Assembly (NCBI GenBank): GCA_025454405.1
Contig: JALOON010000002.1
Coordinates: 62,001 to 126,000, forward strand
Length of the DNA stretch: 64,000 nt
From: Oscillatoriaceae cyanobacterium Prado104
Lineage (GTDB): Bacteria > Cyanobacteriota > Cyanobacteriia > Cyanobacteriales > Microcoleaceae
Direction: 5' to 3'
Below, piece by piece: positions 44,902-54,557 of the stretch (the stretch's first letter is position 1; the number at the start of each line of letters is the position of its first letter). The position numbers and the translations under genes are program-made. The notes beneath the pieces were generated by a model. The model searched no databases. It saw only the letters and a program-made list of their open reading frames with translations, and was not told where the DNA came from.

Positions 44902-47682
44902 ATGACAACTATCTCAAACATCAAAGTGTTAAAACCCACAAAATCGGCTGGTAACTTAGCGCTAAAAGCAATTAGATCGCTCCCTTTGCGAACAGTTTTG
45001 GTAGTTCCCTTCGTCGTGCAAATCGTCGTAGCCGTGGGAATAGTTGGATATTTATCATTTCGCAACGGACAGCAAGCAGTTAACGAAGTTGCTACTAAAT
45101 TGCGGCAAGAAATTAGCGATCGCATCTCCGAACGAGTTCAAGCATACATGGCATTTCCCCACCAATTAAATCAAGTTAAAGCTAATGCTTTTGAACTGGG
45201 GGATCTCAACTTTCAAGACACTCCGGCAAGAATCCAGCGCCACTTTTGGAAACAACTGCAAACTTTTGAGACAGTAAGTGTTACCTATGTTGCTACTCCC
45301 AACGGTGATTTTATTGCCGCGCGGCGCACTAATGACGGTAGTTTTTTATTGCAAGAACGCACCGACCTTACAGAAGGTAACATGAATTATTATGCTGCTA
45401 GCGATCGGGGCGAACCAACTACTTTAGTTAAAGTTAAACCTAAATATGACCCGCGAGTCCGTCCTTGGTATACGGCAGCAAGTGAAGCAAAAACAGCAAC
45501 TTGGAGCAAAATTTATGCCGATTTTACCAGCAAAGGACTGGGAATTACAGCCGCTCAACCTTTGTACGATGAATCTGGGGAATTGCTGGGTATTTTCGGC
45601 ACTGACTTGCTGTTTTCGCGAGTTAACGAATTCCTGCAACAGTTAAAAATTGGCAAATCAGGACAGACATTTATTATCGAGAGATCGGGCGATTTAATTA
45701 CCACATCAACTCAAGATCCAGTATATTTAATTAAGGGAGAAGAAACAGAAAGAATCGCGGCCGCAGCCAGCCAAAACCCCACCATCAGCCTCACAACTAA
45801 ATACCTGCAAGAACGCTTTGGCAACTTGAACAACATTCAAGAAGCCCAACAGCTTAGCTTTAAGCTTAAAGACCAATTGCAATTCATGCAAGTTACGCCG
45901 CTCAAAGACGGTAAAGGTTTGGACTGGCTGGTTGTAGTAATTATTCCCGAATCGGATTTCTTGGAACAAATTAATGCCAACAACCGCACTACAATTTTGC
46001 TGTGCCTCGCGGCTTTATCGGGAGCTATAATTGTCGGCGTTTTAACAGCAAGATGGGTGACGCGACCAATTTTATATTTGAATGAAGTTGCCAAAAATAT
46101 TACTCAAAATCGGTGGACGAAACCTGTAGAAATTAACCGCAATGATGAAGTAGGCGAACTTGCCAACTCATTTAAAAGCATGGCAGAACAACTGCAAGTC
46201 TCTTTTGAGAGCATGCAAAGTTTGAACGCTGAATTATCCGAGAGTAAAAGCCGCCTCAATCAAATTTTAGAAGCCGTCCCGGTAGGGATATTTGTAGTCG
46301 AACCCAACGGTCAGCCTTACTACGTTAATTCTCGCGCTCAATCCTTGCTGGGTAAAGGCATAGTTTGCGATATCGCATCGGAAGAAGTTCGAGATGTATA
46401 CCAACTTTACCTAGCAGATAGTGGGGAAATCTACCCGCAAGAAAAAGACCCGCTACTTTGTGCTATTAGGGGGGCAAGTGTCAACGCTGATGACATAGAA
46501 ATTCACCAGCAAAACAGGACTATTCCCATCGAAGTTTGGGGGACACCAATTTACGACGACAAGGGAAAAGTGACTTACGCGATCGCAGCCTTTGCTGACA
46601 TTACCCAACGCAAAGAAGCCGAGAAATTGCTAGCAGAATACAACCGCACTCTCGAACTGCAAGTTACCGAAAGAACCCAAGAACTCAGAACAGCATTAGA
46701 CCACCTGCAAACCACCCAGCAAGAGTTAGTGCAATCGGAAAAAATGGCAGCTTTAGGACAATTAGTAGCGGGAGTTGCCCACGAACTGAACACTCCCTTG
46801 GGGGCGATTCGATCGAGCGCCGGCAATACCAGCACTTTCTTGGCGCAAACTCTCTCCAAGTTACCGCAAGTTTTGCAATCTTTCTCGGCTGAAGAAACCG
46901 ATAATTTCTTAATTCTGCTCGACAAATCGCTGAAAAAAGACACAACTATAACAGCCAAGGAAGAAAGAAAATTAAAGAAAAAATTAGTTGGCAAACTAGA
47001 GGATGAAAACATCGAAGAAGCAGACGATATTGCGGATAATTTAGTAGATATGGGGATTTATGAAGCCGATGAGTTTCTACCTTTACTGCGCAAGCCCGAT
47101 CGCGAGCTAATTTTAGAAATGGCTTACAAACTTTCAGAAATTCAGCGAGCAACTCAAACAATTAGTATCGCCACCGAACGCGCCTCAAAAGTCGTCTTTG
47201 CCCTGAAAAATTACGCCCGCTTCGACAGCTCAGAAGTGATGATTCAAGCGGATATAATTGACAGCATCGAAACCGTACTCACCCTGTATCAAAACAACAT
47301 GAAACACGGTGTAGAAGTCTTGCGCAACTTCCAAAAAATCGAGCCAATTCTCTGCTATCCCGATCGGCTAAATCAGGTGTGGACAAATATCATCCACAAT
47401 GCCCTACAAGCAATGGGAAATAAAGGTACATTAATCCTCGATGTTTGCCAAGAAAACGGTATGATTAAAGTCGCAGTCACGGATAGCGGTCAGGGAATTT
47501 CTCCAGAAATTATGCCCAAAATATTCGACCCATTATTCACAACTAAACCCCCCGGTGAAGGCACGGGATTGGGACTCGATATAGCCAGACAGATTGTGGA
47601 CAAACACCGCGGCAAAATTGAAGTTGCATCAGTTCCCGGCAAAACAACTTTTACTGTTTTCCTACCCGTCAATCCCGGATAA
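44902..47682 (+). CDS. Cache-HAMP-PAS sensor histidine kinase (second paralogue)
   Basis: This 926-residue protein has the same architecture as the kinase upstream. The HAMP, PAS and kinase parts are highly similar, for example VGELANSFKSMAEQLQVSF, EAVPVGIFV and EIHQQNRTIPIEVWG. The Cache ectodomain is clearly divergent, so the pair likely senses different ligands with a shared output. The phospho-acceptor is His627 in GVAHELNTPLG. The acidic insertion (EDENIEEADDIADNL) is conserved. ATP-binding motifs (NQVWTNIIHNALQAM, DSGQGISPEI, GTGLGLDIA) are intact. The gene arose by tandem duplication; no ribosome site is evident before its ATG. Confidence 0.94.
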   Translation: MTTISNIKVLKPTKSAGNLALKAIRSLPLRTVLVVPFVVQIVVAVGIVGYLSFRNGQQAVNEVATKLRQEISDRISERVQAYMAFPHQLNQVKANAFELGDLNFQDTPARIQRHFWKQLQTFETVSVTYVATPNGDFIAARRTNDGSFLLQERTDLTEGNMNYYAASDRGEPTTLVKVKPKYDPRVRPWYTAASEAKTATWSKIYADFTSKGLGITAAQPLYDESGELLGIFGTDLLFSRVNEFLQQLKIGKSGQTFIIERSGDLITTSTQDPVYLIKGEETERIAAAASQNPTISLTTKYLQERFGNLNNIQEAQQLSFKLKDQLQFMQVTPLKDGKGLDWLVVVIIPESDFLEQINANNRTTILLCLAALSGAIIVGVLTARWVTRPILYLNEVAKNITQNRWTKPVEINRNDEVGELANSFKSMAEQLQVSFESMQSLNAELSESKSRLNQILEAVPVGIFVVEPNGQPYYVNSRAQSLLGKGIVCDIASEEVRDVYQLYLADSGEIYPQEKDPLLCAIRGASVNADDIEIHQQNRTIPIEVWGTPIYDDKGKVTYAIAAFADITQRKEAEKLLAEYNRTLELQVTERTQELRTALDHLQTTQQELVQSEKMAALGQLVAGVAHELNTPLGAIRSSAGNTSTFLAQTLSKLPQVLQSFSAEETDNFLILLDKSLKKDTTITAKEERKLKKKLVGKLEDENIEEADDIADNLVDMGIYEADEFLPLLRKPDRELILEMAYKLSEIQRATQTISIATERASKVVFALKNYARFDSSEVMIQADIIDSIETVLTLYQNNMKHGVEVLRNFQKIEPILCYPDRLNQVWTNIIHNALQAMGNKGTLILDVCQENGMIKVAVTDSGQGISPEIMPKIFDPLFTTKPPGEGTGLGLDIARQIVDKHRGKIEVASVPGKTTFTVFLPVNPG

Positions 47683-47805
47683 TCTCAGAAAGTCTTCCCG
47701 GCTCGATCGAGCAATTTGCCCTGTAAGTTTTTTTCCAAGCAGCGCCAGCCGCAAACAGGATATACTCAAAAGCAAGCAACCAACTATCGCCAACAAGAGA
47801 AAACT

Positions 47806-48198
47806 ATGCCTAAACCGATCATCATGTGCGTTGACGACGAAAAAGTAGTTCTCAAAAGCCTCAAAACTCAACTCAAATCCGCTTTCGGCAGTACCTACGT
47901 TTATGAATTAGCTGAAAATCCTGCCGATGCCTTAGAGTTGATCGATGAAATTAATGACGAAGATACACCGATAATTTTAATAGTTTCTGATTGGCTGATG
48001 CCGGGAATGAAAGGAGATGAATTTCTGATTCGCGTCCATCAAAAGTTTCCGAACATAGTTAAAGTGATGCTGACAGGTCAAGCAGATGAAGATGCAATTA
48101 AAAGAGCCTTTGACGAAGCAGATTTGCACCGCTGTTTGCACAAACCTTGGTCGGAAGAAGAGTTAATAGAAACCATTAAATCCGCGTTAGCGCTATGA
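47806..48198 (+). CDS. Single-domain response regulator
   Basis: This 130-residue receiver starts at the ATG at 47806; an upstream open stretch has no coding character. The acidic pocket (CVDDEK), phospho-acceptor Asp62 (VSDWLMPGMKGDE), Thr in MLTGQ and Lys in HKPW are all present. It has no output domain, so it either passes phosphate onward or binds a partner. It follows the second kinase by 123 bp and overlaps the receiver-cyclase gene by 4 nt (ATGA), so both are co-translated. Confidence 0.94.
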   Translation: MPKPIIMCVDDEKVVLKSLKTQLKSAFGSTYVYELAENPADALELIDEINDEDTPIILIVSDWLMPGMKGDEFLIRVHQKFPNIVKVMLTGQADEDAIKRAFDEADLHRCLHKPWSEEELIETIKSALAL

Positions 48199-49532
48199 GC
48201 AAACAAGTAATTATTTGTGTTGATGATGAAACTACTGTTTTGAAAAGCCTGAAAGCTGAATTAAAAGATGTTTTAGGCAATACTTACCGGATTGAAATTG
48301 CAGAAGGTGGCGAGGATGCTCTAGAGTTAATTGCTGAATTAATCGAAGATGGAGACGAGATTCCCTTAATTATCTCCGACTACGTGATGCCCGATATGAA
48401 AGGAGATGAATTGTTAAGGCGGGTTCACGAAATCTCTCCCAAAACTCTGAAGGTAATGCTGACGGGACAGGCGACAATTGAAGCGGTAGGAAATGCGATC
48501 AAACACGCCAAACTTTACCGCTATATTGGCAAGCCTTGGGAAACCGAAGACTTGAAATTAACTGTAACCGAAGCCGTTCACAGCTACAGTCTTGACAAAC
48601 AACTAGCAGAACAAAATGCCGAACTGCGCAGAGTAAATCAGAAACTAGAATTAGCCTTAGAACAGCAATCAAAATTTTCCAATGCTGCCAAACGCTTTGT
48701 GCCGAATGAATTTGTCTCGCTGCTCAACCGCGAAAGCTTAATTGATGTCGAACTCGGCGACAGCGTGGAAAAAGAAATGTCAGTCGTATTTTCTGACATT
48801 CGGGATTTTACAAATCTTTCTGAAAACATGACGCCTGAAGACAATTTTAAGTTTATTAATTCTTATTTGAGCCGCATGGAGCCGGCAATTATTGAAAATA
48901 ACGGCTTTATTGATAAATACATTGGCGATGCCATTATGGCTTTATTCGGTCACAATGCTAGCGATGCAGTGGACGCAGGCATTTCGATGTTGCGCCGTCT
49001 TGACGATTTCAATCTGCGCCGGATTCGCGAGGGATTTGCACCGATCAAAATCGGCATCGGCATCAATACGGGTACGCTGATGCTGGGAACAGTTGGAGGC
49101 ACCACGAGGATGGACAGTACGGTAATTAGCGATGCCGTAAATTTAGCATCTCGCGTCGAAACCCTGACTAAAATTTATGGCGTGTCGATGTTAATTACGC
49201 AAAATACTTTTGTGCAGTTAAATGTCAGTGAATCCCCGAAGTATGCGATCCGCAATATCGGCCGCGTTAAAGTCAAAGGCAAATCAGATTTGGTAACGAT
49301 TCATGAAGTATTTGATGCCGATCCGCCGGAAATTAAAGATGGTAAATTAATAACTATGCCTTTATTTTTAGAAGCTTTGTACAACTACAGCGCGGGCAAA
49401 CATCAAGAAGCCGCGCAACTGTTTGCTGAATGCTTGCAGAAAAATCCGCTCGATCGCGTGGCGGAAAATTACTTAGAACGCTGTCAGGAAATTCAGTCTA
49501 GAGTAACTGAAACTAAGTTGGATTTTGATTGA
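48195..49532 (+). CDS. Response regulator fused to class III adenylate cyclase
   Basis: This 445-residue protein has a receiver (1-125; CVDDETT, Asp62 in ISDYVMPDMKGDE, TGQA, GKPW), a coiled-coil connector (about 130-165), and a class III cyclase domain (about 185-385). The cyclase has both metal-binding Asp residues (FSDIRDF and KYIGDAIMALFG), the adenine-contacting Lys before IGD, and the NLASR transition-state Asn/Arg. A TPR-like tail (YNYSAGKHQEAAQLFAECLQKNP) ends the protein. Phosphorylation by the upstream kinases probably sets cAMP output. Confidence 0.94.
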   Translation: MSKQVIICVDDETTVLKSLKAELKDVLGNTYRIEIAEGGEDALELIAELIEDGDEIPLIISDYVMPDMKGDELLRRVHEISPKTLKVMLTGQATIEAVGNAIKHAKLYRYIGKPWETEDLKLTVTEAVHSYSLDKQLAEQNAELRRVNQKLELALEQQSKFSNAAKRFVPNEFVSLLNRESLIDVELGDSVEKEMSVVFSDIRDFTNLSENMTPEDNFKFINSYLSRMEPAIIENNGFIDKYIGDAIMALFGHNASDAVDAGISMLRRLDDFNLRRIREGFAPIKIGIGINTGTLMLGTVGGTTRMDSTVISDAVNLASRVETLTKIYGVSMLITQNTFVQLNVSESPKYAIRNIGRVKVKGKSDLVTIHEVFDADPPEIKDGKLITMPLFLEALYNYSAGKHQEAAQLFAECLQKNPLDRVAENYLERCQEIQSRVTETKLDFD

Positions 49533-49808
49533 TAAAATGCAGGAAGATGGGGAGAGTGGAGTATTGGGGGAATTGACTAAATAACTGTCCCAAGTAAACT
49601 TTCAACTCTATGTCGAGTTCTTTTATAATAGCCCATTCATGCGATCGCTGATTTGAGTTGAGTGGCAAAAGTAGATCGCTTGAGTTAAAATGTAGAAGTT
49701 AAAACTACCGAACTCGTCATGCCAGCTAAAGATATTTAGCATAATGCAGTCAAGCAATATAGAGCCTGTACTGAAGACTCGATCGAGATAAAAAAAGCAA
49801 TTTGCCCT
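49533..49808. other. Intergenic, no gene seen
   Basis: A 276-bp gap between the cyclase and the DUF433 antitoxin. No ribosome site or strong promoter stands out. It ends in TCGATCGAGATAAAAAAAGC just before the antitoxin ATG. Confidence 0.45.
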
Positions 49809-50141
49809 ATGACACTAGCAGGTACTCCCACAAAACAGTATATCGAACAACGCAACGGAGGTTATTGGATTGAAGGAACAAGAATTTCCCTCGATTCAGT
49901 CGTTTATTCCTTCTTGAATGGAGAAGCCCCCGAAAGCATTGCTCAAAATTTTCCACTTCTTTCGCTAGAACAGGTTTATGGTGCGATCGCCTTTTATCTT
50001 GCAAACCGAGAAATTGTAGATGCGTACTTAGAAGCAGGCGAAGCAGAATTTAAGCAATTGCAACAATCTTTGAGGGAAAAAAGTCCGCTGCTTTACCAAA
50101 AATTGATGGCTGCTAAAACGAGGAAACAAGGCAGTGTATGA
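49809..50141 (+). CDS. DUF433-family antitoxin
   Basis: This 110-residue protein has the DUF433 fold (VapB45-like winged helix). Core motif GGYWIEGTRISLDSVVYSF (about 16-34) and FPLLSLEQVYGAIAFYLANR (about 47-66) match the family. The C-terminal helix likely contacts the toxin. It overlaps the toxin gene by 4 nt (ATGA), a standard type II toxin-antitoxin arrangement with the antitoxin first. Confidence 0.9.
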   Translation: MTLAGTPTKQYIEQRNGGYWIEGTRISLDSVVYSFLNGEAPESIAQNFPLLSLEQVYGAIAFYLANREIVDAYLEAGEAEFKQLQQSLREKSPLLYQKLMAAKTRKQGSV

Positions 50142-50461
50142 CGAAAGTTCGATTCCAAGCTGATGCAGATCTCAAGCAAACAATCATAGCTGGCGTCATC
50201 CGCAGGAAAGCAGATATAGATTTTCAATCGGCAAAAGCAGCAGGATTAGAAGGCATAAAAGATCCAGAAGTTTTAGCAATTGCAGCGCGGGATGGCAGAG
50301 TGCTTGTCACGCACGATCGAAAAACTATGCCGATCGAGTTTGCTGAATTTATCCTGTCGCAAAACAGTTCAGGAGTTCTAATTATTTCTCAAAATCTTTC
50401 GATCGGTGAGGCGATTGATGCACTAATCTTAGTCTGGGAAGCGTCTAATGCCGAGGAGTGA
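50138..50461 (+). CDS. DUF5615-family PIN-like toxin
   Basis: This 107-residue PIN-like ribonuclease toxin (VapC45/Mut7-C-like clade) partners the DUF433 antitoxin. Metal-binding acidic residues are in FQADADLKQ, PEVLAIAARDGRVLVTHDRKTMP and the SNAEE C-terminus. DUF433/DUF5615 pairs are widespread in filamentous cyanobacteria. Likely action: RNA cleavage when the antitoxin is lost, inferred from the family. Confidence 0.88.
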   Translation: MTKVRFQADADLKQTIIAGVIRRKADIDFQSAKAAGLEGIKDPEVLAIAARDGRVLVTHDRKTMPIEFAEFILSQNSSGVLIISQNLSIGEAIDALILVWEASNAEE

Positions 50462-50557
50462 GTCGATCGGATAATGTCTGTTCCATTCTGAGGAAAGAGG
50501 TAATTGAGCAAAGAACTGTTTTTAACTCAAAACTCAAAATTCAAAACTCAAAACTCC

Positions 50558-51886
50558 TTACCAACTGTCAACTGCTATCCAAGTTTGCACAACTTTTCCT
50601 GTTAGCTGCTGTCCCAACCAAGGCGTATTGGTCGATCGCGATTTCAAATTACATCTTTCAACATTCCAAGTCAATTGCGGGTCAAATAAAACTAGCTCGG
50701 CAGGGGCTTCTGGCTCGATCGCACTAATCTTTTGTCCGAGGCAAGCGGCCGGATTCGCACTCAAAACTCGCCACAGTTCTAAAGCCGAAATTTCGCCTGT
50801 TTCTACCAGATTTTGCCACAGTAAAGGCAAAGCTAATTCCAAGCCGATCGCCCCTGGGGGAGCATCCGCAAATGCAACTGTTTTCTCTTCATAAGTAAAA
50901 GCATTGTGGTCGATCGCGATCGCATCGATTACTCCATCTTTCACAGCTTGAATCAAAGCCAATCGATCGTCAAAATTTCCTAAAGGCGGTTCCAAACGCA
51001 AATTCGGATCGTAGGGAAACGCAGCAGCAAAACCTTTTTTCCCCTCAATTGCATCCTGAGAATTTCCCGCAATTGCCCCTACATCCAGCAGCAAATGCAT
51101 CCAAGTAACGCTGGCACTTACCGGCAAACCCCGCGCCTTCGCATCCCGAATTAACTCGACGCTGCGGGCTGTCGAAACTCGCATGATATGTACCGCAGTT
51201 CCCCCAGATTCCACCAACTCAAGAATTGCAGCCAAAGCCGCAGTTTCCGCACTCGCCGGAATTCCCGGCAAGCCCAAGCGCACGGACACCGCACCCTCCC
51301 TCGCCGCGCCATTTCCCGCCAAAGCGCGATCGCACGGCCACAAAGCAACGGACTTGCCCAAAGGCTTGGTATACTCCAGCAAACGTCGCACCAGAGACGG
51401 ATTAGACAGCGACAAACCGTCCGCAAACCCGGCGATCGTACCCCCACTCAATTCGCCCAACTCGGCCATCTGCTGCCCTTTAACGCCCTCTGTCAGCGCG
51501 CCCCAGAAATACAAGCGGGGCAGCGCCCGGGAAAAATTGCGGATAGTTTGCTGCAACAAAGCCAAACCTGCCAAATTATCGAGGGGCGGCGAGGTATCCG
51601 GCAAAACCGCCACCCGCGTAAAACCACCAGCCGCCGCAGCCAGCAGCAAAGATTCCAAGGTTTCCCGATCCTCAAAACCCGGTTCCCCGCTGTGACTGTA
51701 CATATCCACCAATCCGGGCCCCAAAATCAACCCTCGGCAATCCCGCACCTGCGCGCCTGCGGGAATCTCAGCAATTTTTGACTCAATTGCTCGGATCTTG
51801 CCTTCATTAATTAGAATATCGGCGATGCGATCGGTCTTTGAAACTGGATCGATCGCCCGTACATTTTGCAGCAATTCGCAAGTCAT
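50558..51886 (-). CDS. Dihydroorotase homologue with degenerate metal site
   Basis: This 442-residue protein of the PyrC/amidohydrolase family keeps the overall fold and length. Catalytic residues are not conserved: the expected DxHxHxRxPG reads DMYSHSGEPG (residues 61-70), losing the first His and the Arg. The HVST-type His segment is MRVSTARS, VTPHHL is VTWMHLL, and the DHAPH loop is DHNAFTYEEK. It therefore is probably not an active dihydroorotase; inactive homologues in other bacteria associate with aspartate carbamoyltransferase as a structural partner. I avoid the symbol pyrC because an active paralogue may exist elsewhere. Confidence 0.85.
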   Translation of the reverse strand: MTCELLQNVRAIDPVSKTDRIADILINEGKIRAIESKIAEIPAGAQVRDCRGLILGPGLVDMYSHSGEPGFEDRETLESLLLAAAAGGFTRVAVLPDTSPPLDNLAGLALLQQTIRNFSRALPRLYFWGALTEGVKGQQMAELGELSGGTIAGFADGLSLSNPSLVRRLLEYTKPLGKSVALWPCDRALAGNGAAREGAVSVRLGLPGIPASAETAALAAILELVESGGTAVHIMRVSTARSVELIRDAKARGLPVSASVTWMHLLLDVGAIAGNSQDAIEGKKGFAAAFPYDPNLRLEPPLGNFDDRLALIQAVKDGVIDAIAIDHNAFTYEEKTVAFADAPPGAIGLELALPLLWQNLVETGEISALELWRVLSANPAACLGQKISAIEPEAPAELVLFDPQLTWNVERCNLKSRSTNTPWLGQQLTGKVVQTWIAVDSW

Positions 51887-52326
51887 AAGAGGGGAGGGGG
51901 AGAGAGGGGGGGAGGGGGAGAGGGGGAGAATTTTTTAGGGGCGTCGCTGTCGGATGTTCGAGCTGATTTGCAGGGACTCGATCGACTGCAATCAGATTAC
52001 CATCGATCGAAACGGTTTGTAGTGCGGACTTAAGTCCGCTCTATCTTGCGGACTTAAGTCCGCACTACCAGCTAATTTTATTGCAGTAGATCGATCGGAC
52101 ACGATATCAAAAATTAATTGTTTTTTGATATTTATCGCGGGGATGGGGCGGGTTTACGAGATAGTTTGTTTTTGTCATAGTTGGCGAACCCATCCACATA
52201 CAACCTCAACCTAGAGTTAGGCAACCCCCCCACAGCCCTGCGGCTCGACAAGGTACAATAAATGCGATCGTACTTAACGCTTATATTGAAAAAGCTACAA
52301 ACAACGCCACAGGAGAAAACTGACGC
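51887..52326. repeat. G-rich tract, MITE remnant and GGGGCGGGTTTA copy 3
   Basis: The gap between the convergent-opposite dihydroorotase and dnaK starts contains a G-rich purine tract (51891-51935), an eroded MITE copy (51985-52104) and a copy of the GGGGCGGGTTTA...TTGGCGAACCC element (52141-52199). The dnaK ribosome site AGGAG lies 11 nt before its ATG, and a TACAAT-like -10 box near 52253 may be part of the promoter. Confidence 0.6.
51985..52104. repeat. MITE-like element, copy 3
   Basis: The core (GTAGTGCGGACTTAAGTCCGC / GCGGACTTAAGTCCGCACTAC) is nearly identical to copy 1. The right end TTTTATTGCAGTAGATCGATCGGACACGATA is well preserved and is followed by TA; the left end is eroded to ATCAGATTACCATCGATCG. 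Confidence 0.7.
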
Positions 52327-54387
52327 ATGGGCAAAGTAGTTGGCATTGACCTCGGAACGACAAACTCTGTAGTAGCCGTCATGGAAGGTGGCAAGCCGGT
52401 TGTGATTGCCAATTCGGAAGGGATGCGCACAACTCCCTCAGTGGTTGCTTTCACCAAGGAAGGAGAACGCCTTGTCGGAGAAATGGCCCGACGCCAAACG
52501 GTTCTTAACCCGCAAAATACGTTTTACGCCGTCAAGCGCTATATCGGACGCAAATATAACGAACTCACTCCTGAAGCGAAGCGAGTGGCTTACACCGTAG
52601 GCCGCGACGATATCGGCAATATCAAAATTAAGTGTCCCCGATTGAAAAAAAACTTCGCTCCAGAAGAAATTTCGGCGATGGTGTTGCGGAAGTTGGCCGA
52701 TGAAGCCAGCCGCTATTTGGGACAAGAAGTGACGGGGGCGGTAATTACTGTTCCGGCTTATTTTAATGACTCGCAGCGTCAAGCAACGCGGGATGCGGGG
52801 CGCATTGCGGGACTTGATGTCAAACGGATTTTAAATGAGCCGACGGCGGCTTCTTTGGCTTACGGTTTGGATAGAAAGGAAAGTCAAACTATTTTGGTTT
52901 TTGACTTGGGCGGCGGTACTTTTGACGTGTCGATTTTAGAAGTTGGGGACGGCGTTTTTGAAGTTAAAGCTACTAGCGGCGATACTCAATTGGGCGGTAA
53001 CGATTTCGATCAGAAAATAGTTGATTGGCTGGCGGAACAATTTTTAGAAAAAGAAGGTGTCGATTTGCGCCGCAACCGCCAAGCTCTGCAGCGCTTGATG
53101 GAAGCAGCAGAAAAAGCGAAAAGAGAACTTTCGGGTGTTGGGGTTACTGAAATTAATTTGCCGTTTATTGATGCGAATGAAGACGGTCCTTTGCATTTGG
53201 AAACACGCTTGACTCGCGGTCAGTTTGAGGGGCTGTGCGGCGATTTGGTGCAGCGGTTGCGCCGCCCGGTAAAACAAGCTTTGGCCGATGCTGGTTTGAG
53301 TCCTTCTCGCATTGATGAAGTTGTGTTAGTTGGTGGTTCTAGCCGGATTCCTTTAGTTCAGGAAATCGTGCGCAGTTTGATCGATCGAGAGCCGAATCAA
53401 AATGTGAATCCCGATGAAGTTGTGGCGGTGGGCGCTGCAATTCAAGCCGGAATTTTGGCGGGAGACGTGCGCGATGTTTTGCTGTTGGACGTGACTCCGC
53501 TATCGCTGGGTTTGGAAACGATCGGGGGTGTCATGAAAAAACTGATTCCCCGCAATACTACCATTCCCGTGAGGCGATCGGACATTTTTTCAACTGCGGA
53601 AAACAACCAAACTGTGGTAGAAATTCACATCCTCCAAGGCGAGCGGGAATTGGGCAAAGATAACAAGTCTTTGGGACGGTTTAAACTCAGTGGAATTCCG
53701 CCCGCACCTCGGGGAATTCCGCAGGTACAAGTAGCTTTTGATATTGATGCCAACGGGATGCTGTTGGTGACTGCTTTGGACAAAACAACCGGCAGGGAAC
53801 AAAGCATTACCGTGCAAGGCGCTTCGACTTTAACTCAGGAAGAAGTGAATCAAATGATTCGCGATGCGGAACAGTATTCTCAAGCAGATAAATTGCAGCG
53901 GGAAAGAGTAGAAAAACGCAATCGCGCTGAAGCTTTAGCTTATCAAGCCGAGCGGCAGTTGCGGGAAGTTGCGCTCGATCGCGGAATGCAATTCGCTCAA
54001 AGAAGCCGCCAGCGAATCGAAAATTTAATTCGCGAATTGCGCGACAGTTTGGAACGCAACGACGAACGCGGAGTTGACCAAGCCGGATCGGATTTGCAGG
54101 ATGCTCTTTACGATTTAAATCGGGAAATTGCCGCCTTTGCAATGGATGATGAAGATGATGATTTCTTTGAATCCGTAAAGCGGACTTTTACCGGAGATAA
54201 TAACAAGCGCCGCAGTGATGATAGCAGCTACTATCAAAATCCCAAACCCTACCGCCGATCGACCGTCGATCGCGCGCCCGATCGCTCCTACGATAACACA
54301 TACGATCGCCGAAATAACAGCGGGCGATCGAGCCGTCCCTATCAAAATCAAAGCGATGATTGGGATGACGATGATGATTGGCTGTAA
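52327..54387 (+). CDS. dnaK: Hsp70 chaperone DnaK (DnaK1-like, extended acidic tail)
   Basis: This is a 686-residue Hsp70. The nucleotide-binding domain carries [13 protein letters not shown], the [18 protein letters not shown] stretch, and [11 protein letters not shown]. The linker is [13 protein letters not shown], followed by the substrate-binding beta domain and helical lid. The last ~90 residues are charged and repetitive (RRS/DRSYDN) and end in [10 protein letters not shown] instead of the usual short C-terminus. Among cyanobacterial paralogues the length and tail resemble DnaK1 rather than DnaK2. A J-domain protein follows at 55083, likely its co-chaperone. Confidence 0.94.
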   Translation: MGKVVGIDLGTTNSVVAVMEGGKPVVIANSEGMRTTPSVVAFTKEGERLVGEMARRQTVLNPQNTFYAVKRYIGRKYNELTPEAKRVAYTVGRDDIGNIKIKCPRLKKNFAPEEISAMVLRKLADEASRYLGQEVTGAVITVPAYFNDSQRQATRDAGRIAGLDVKRILNEPTAASLAYGLDRKESQTILVFDLGGGTFDVSILEVGDGVFEVKATSGDTQLGGNDFDQKIVDWLAEQFLEKEGVDLRRNRQALQRLMEAAEKAKRELSGVGVTEINLPFIDANEDGPLHLETRLTRGQFEGLCGDLVQRLRRPVKQALADAGLSPSRIDEVVLVGGSSRIPLVQEIVRSLIDREPNQNVNPDEVVAVGAAIQAGILAGDVRDVLLLDVTPLSLGLETIGGVMKKLIPRNTTIPVRRSDIFSTAENNQTVVEIHILQGERELGKDNKSLGRFKLSGIPPAPRGIPQVQVAFDIDANGMLLVTALDKTTGREQSITVQGASTLTQEEVNQMIRDAEQYSQADKLQRERVEKRNRAEALAYQAERQLREVALDRGMQFAQRSRQRIENLIRELRDSLERNDERGVDQAGSDLQDALYDLNREIAAFAMDDEDDDFFESVKRTFTGDNNKRRSDDSSYYQNPKPYRRSTVDRAPDRSYDNTYDRRNNSGRSSRPYQNQSDDWDDDDDWL

Positions 54388-54557
54388 TTGAAGGAAGAAG
54401 GAAGAAGGAAGAAGGAAAAGAGCTAATCTTAATTCTAAAATATTATGACAGCTCTTTTCCTGCCACTTCTCAAACCATCTGTTCCGTCCTCCATCTCGTT
54501 ACAATTATGTCAACTAGATCTGAATCACAATTACAGGTAAGGAGAACATTATGTTTT

